Assembly (NCBI RefSeq): GCF_030123405.1
Contig: NZ_CP126110.1
Coordinates: 1,984,001-2,048,000, forward strand
From: Neobacillus sp. WH10
Lineage (GTDB): Bacteria > Bacillota > Bacilli > Bacillales > Cytobacillaceae
DNA length: 64,000 nt
Direction of reading: 5' to 3'
Part shown: positions 62,211 to 64,000 of the stretch, piece by piece
Layout of the letters: every line of letters starts with the position of its first letter
Position numbering within the stretch: position 1 is the first letter of the stretch
Made by a program: the position numbers and the translations under genes
The notes under the pieces: generated by a model
The model's input: the letters and a program-made list of their open reading frames with translations, nothing else
Databases searched by the model: none
Told to the model about the DNA's origin: nothing

Positions 62211-63947
62211 ATGATCAATCAACTTTCGTGGAAAGTTGGCGGACAACAAGGGGAAGGTATTGAAAGTACTGGGGAAATCTTTGCAATCGCACTGAATCGC
62301 CTGGGATATTACTTGTATGGTTATCGTCACTTTTCATCTCGTATCAAAGGCGGGCATACAAATAATAAGATCAGAGTTAGTACAACAGAAGTTCGCTCTA
62401 TTTCTGATGACCTTGATATCCTTGTAGCATTTGACCAAGAAACGATCGATGTAAACTACAAAGAGCTTCATAGCAAAGGGGTAATCCTTGCAGATGCAAA
62501 ATTTACTCCAAAGAAACCAGAAGATACTGAAGCATTATTGTATGCGGTTCCTTTTACTGAAATTGCCACTGAGTTAGGTACTTCTTTAATGAAAAACATG
62601 GTAGCAATCGGGGCAACTTCAGCTGTCTTAGATTTGGATATTCACGTTTTTGAAGAAGTAGTTCGAGAGATTTTCGGTAAAAAGGGCGACAAGGTTGTTG
62701 CTAAAAATATGGATGCAATCCAAGCAGGCTTTGATTATATGAAAGAAAAAATGAATGGAAATGTACCGACAATGGTACTTGAAAAAGCAGATGGTAAAAA
62801 GCGCATGTTCATGATTGGAAATGATGCCATCGCATTAGGCGCAATGGCTGCAGGCTGCCGCTTCATGGCTGCATATCCTATTACACCTGCTTCTGATATT
62901 ATGGAGTATTTGATTAAGAAACTTCCAGCTGTGGGCGGAACAGTAATCCAAACAGAAGACGAAATTGCTGCTTGTACAATGACAATTGGAGCAAGCTACG
63001 GCGGAGTTCGTGCGATAACTGCATCTTCTGGTCCGGGATTATCATTAAAGATGGAAGCAATCGGACTAGCAGGTATTACAGAAACTCCGCTTGTTATTGT
63101 TGACACGCAACGTGGAGGCCCATCAACAGGACTGCCAACAAAACAAGAACAGTCAGATTTAATGGCGATGATCTATGGTACTCACGGGGAAATTCCGAAA
63201 ATTGTTATTGCTCCAAGTACTGTGGAAGAGGCTTTCTATGATACAGCAGAAGCTTTCAACCTTGCTGAAGAATATCAATGTCCAGTTATTGTTCTATCCG
63301 ACCTTCAATTATCATTAGGTAAACAAACAGTAGAACCTCTTGATGCTTCGAAGGTTGAAATTAGACGAGGAAAGCTTGTTACAGAAGAGCTTCCAGAAAT
63401 TGAAAACAAAGGTTATTTCAAACGATATGAAGTAACAGAAGATGGTATATCACCTCGTACAATTCCTGGTATGAAAAATGGTATTCACCATGTAACAGGT
63501 GTTGAGCATGCAGAAACTGGTAAACCTTCAGAATCGGCAGCAAATCGAATTGCTCAAATGGATAAACGTATGAGAAAAGTAGAAAATATTCGTTTCAATA
63601 CACCGGTATATAAAAATGCTCCACACGAAGATGCAGACCTATTGATTGTTGGTTTTAACTCTACTCGTGGTGCAATCGAAGAAGCTATGGTTCGTTTAGA
63701 AAAAGATGGATTGAAAGTAAATCATGCACAAATTCGCTTAATTCATCCATTCCCAGCTGACGAAGTTCTTCCACTTGTTCGCTCTGCGAAAAAAGTGCTT
63801 GTTGTAGAAAACAATGCAACTGGACAATTAGCAAATATCATGAAAATGAATATTGGAAATGCTGAAAAAATCACTAAATTTGTTAAATATGATGGTAATC
63901 CATTCCTACCTCACGAAGTACATTCAAAATGTAAGGAGTTGTTCTAA
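62211..63947 (+). CDS. korA: 2-oxoacid:acceptor oxidoreductase subunit alpha (fused gamma-alpha)
   Basis: Ferredoxin-dependent 2-oxoacid (probably 2-oxoglutarate) oxidoreductase. 578 residues: an N-terminal gamma domain (WKVGGQQGEGIESTGEIFA, about 1-185), an alpha TPP-pyrimidine domain (AAYPITPASDIMEYL), and a C-terminal transketolase-like domain II. Start ATG 62211 after AAGGGGTG. The beta subunit follows after zero bases. Substrate preference cannot be told from sequence alone. Confidence 0.94.
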   Translation: MINQLSWKVGGQQGEGIESTGEIFAIALNRLGYYLYGYRHFSSRIKGGHTNNKIRVSTTEVRSISDDLDILVAFDQETIDVNYKELHSKGVILADAKFTPKKPEDTEALLYAVPFTEIATELGTSLMKNMVAIGATSAVLDLDIHVFEEVVREIFGKKGDKVVAKNMDAIQAGFDYMKEKMNGNVPTMVLEKADGKKRMFMIGNDAIALGAMAAGCRFMAAYPITPASDIMEYLIKKLPAVGGTVIQTEDEIAACTMTIGASYGGVRAITASSGPGLSLKMEAIGLAGITETPLVIVDTQRGGPSTGLPTKQEQSDLMAMIYGTHGEIPKIVIAPSTVEEAFYDTAEAFNLAEEYQCPVIVLSDLQLSLGKQTVEPLDASKVEIRRGKLVTEELPEIENKGYFKRYEVTEDGISPRTIPGMKNGIHHVTGVEHAETGKPSESAANRIAQMDKRMRKVENIRFNTPVYKNAPHEDADLLIVGFNSTRGAIEEAMVRLEKDGLKVNHAQIRLIHPFPADEVLPLVRSAKKVLVVENNATGQLANIMKMNIGNAEKITKFVKYDGNPFLPHEVHSKCKELF

Positions 63948-64000
63948 ATGGCCACTTTTAAAGATTTCAGAAATGATGTGAAACCGAACTGGTGCCCTGG
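63948..64000 (+). CDS. korB: 2-oxoacid:acceptor oxidoreductase subunit beta, N-terminus (truncated by window edge)
   Basis: The ATG directly follows the korA stop, with AAGGAG as ribosome site inside korA. The first 17 residues, MATFKDFRNDVKPNWCP, are the KorB start; the Cys belongs to the FeS-binding WCPGCG motif. The rest is outside the window. Confidence 0.9.
   Translation, partial: MATFKDFRNDVKPNWCP

Overview
The window is a low-GC Firmicute chromosome segment and almost certainly comes from an endospore-forming Bacillaceae (Bacillus/Neobacillus-like). All 56 genes and gene fragments lie on the + strand. They follow the classical Bacillus order from topA to recA/rny/spoVS, with sporulation genes spoVFA, spoVFB, spoIIIE, spoVS and ymxH in their usual places. 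No rRNA, tRNA, CRISPR array, prophage or intact insertion sequence was seen. The species is inferred from synteny and motifs only.

Layout. 1-5.8 kb: 3' end of topA, trmFO, a decayed xerC remnant, hslV-hslU and codY. 6-9.4 kb: rpsB, tsf, pyrH and frr, directly after codY with no flagellar/chemotaxis operon between. 9.7-14.3 kb: envelope and isoprenoid genes uppS, cdsA, dxr and rseP, with a 142-bp tandem triplication between cdsA and dxr. 14.3-19 kb: a 230-bp MITE-like element with 8-bp target duplications where proS is normally found, then polC. 19.2-26.9 kb: the nusA-infB operon (rimP, nusA, ylxR, ylxQ, infB, ylxP, rbfA), then truB, ribF and rpsO. 27.1-32.2 kb: pnp, ylxY, mlpA, ymxH. 32.5-37.6 kb: dipicolinate and lysine/DAP genes spoVFA, spoVFB, asd, dapG, dapA. 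37.7-43.5 kb: an RNase J, tepA, ylzJ, spoIIIE. 43.8-49.5 kb: a GntR regulator and a BMP-type nucleoside ABC transporter. 49.6-57.2 kb: the ymfF-ymfH-ymfI-ymfJ-ymfK-rodZ-pgsA-cinA row. 57.4-64 kb: recA, rny, ymdB, spoVS and the start of korA-korB.

How the genes work together. Most are housekeeping genes for translation (S2, EF-Ts, RRF, IF-2, S15), RNA decay (PNPase, RNase J, RNase Y), DNA replication, segregation and repair (PolC, SpoIIIE, RecA) and the envelope (UppS, CdsA, RseP, RodZ, PgsA). A compact diaminopimelate-dipicolinate block supplies both peptidoglycan precursors and the spore-core metabolite.

The novelty is mostly in what the genes do not explain. The points that stand out are a xerC gene reduced to an N-terminal relic, a MITE with intact target duplications, a triplicated hairpin repeat with an inverted cousin 19 kb away, a second dispersed intergenic repeat family, three 25-bp palindromes at an exact 52-bp period, a possible bistable leader before tepA, and an RNase J at the rnjB locus that keeps a full metal-binding motif. 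I found no clearly new multi-gene system such as a defence island.
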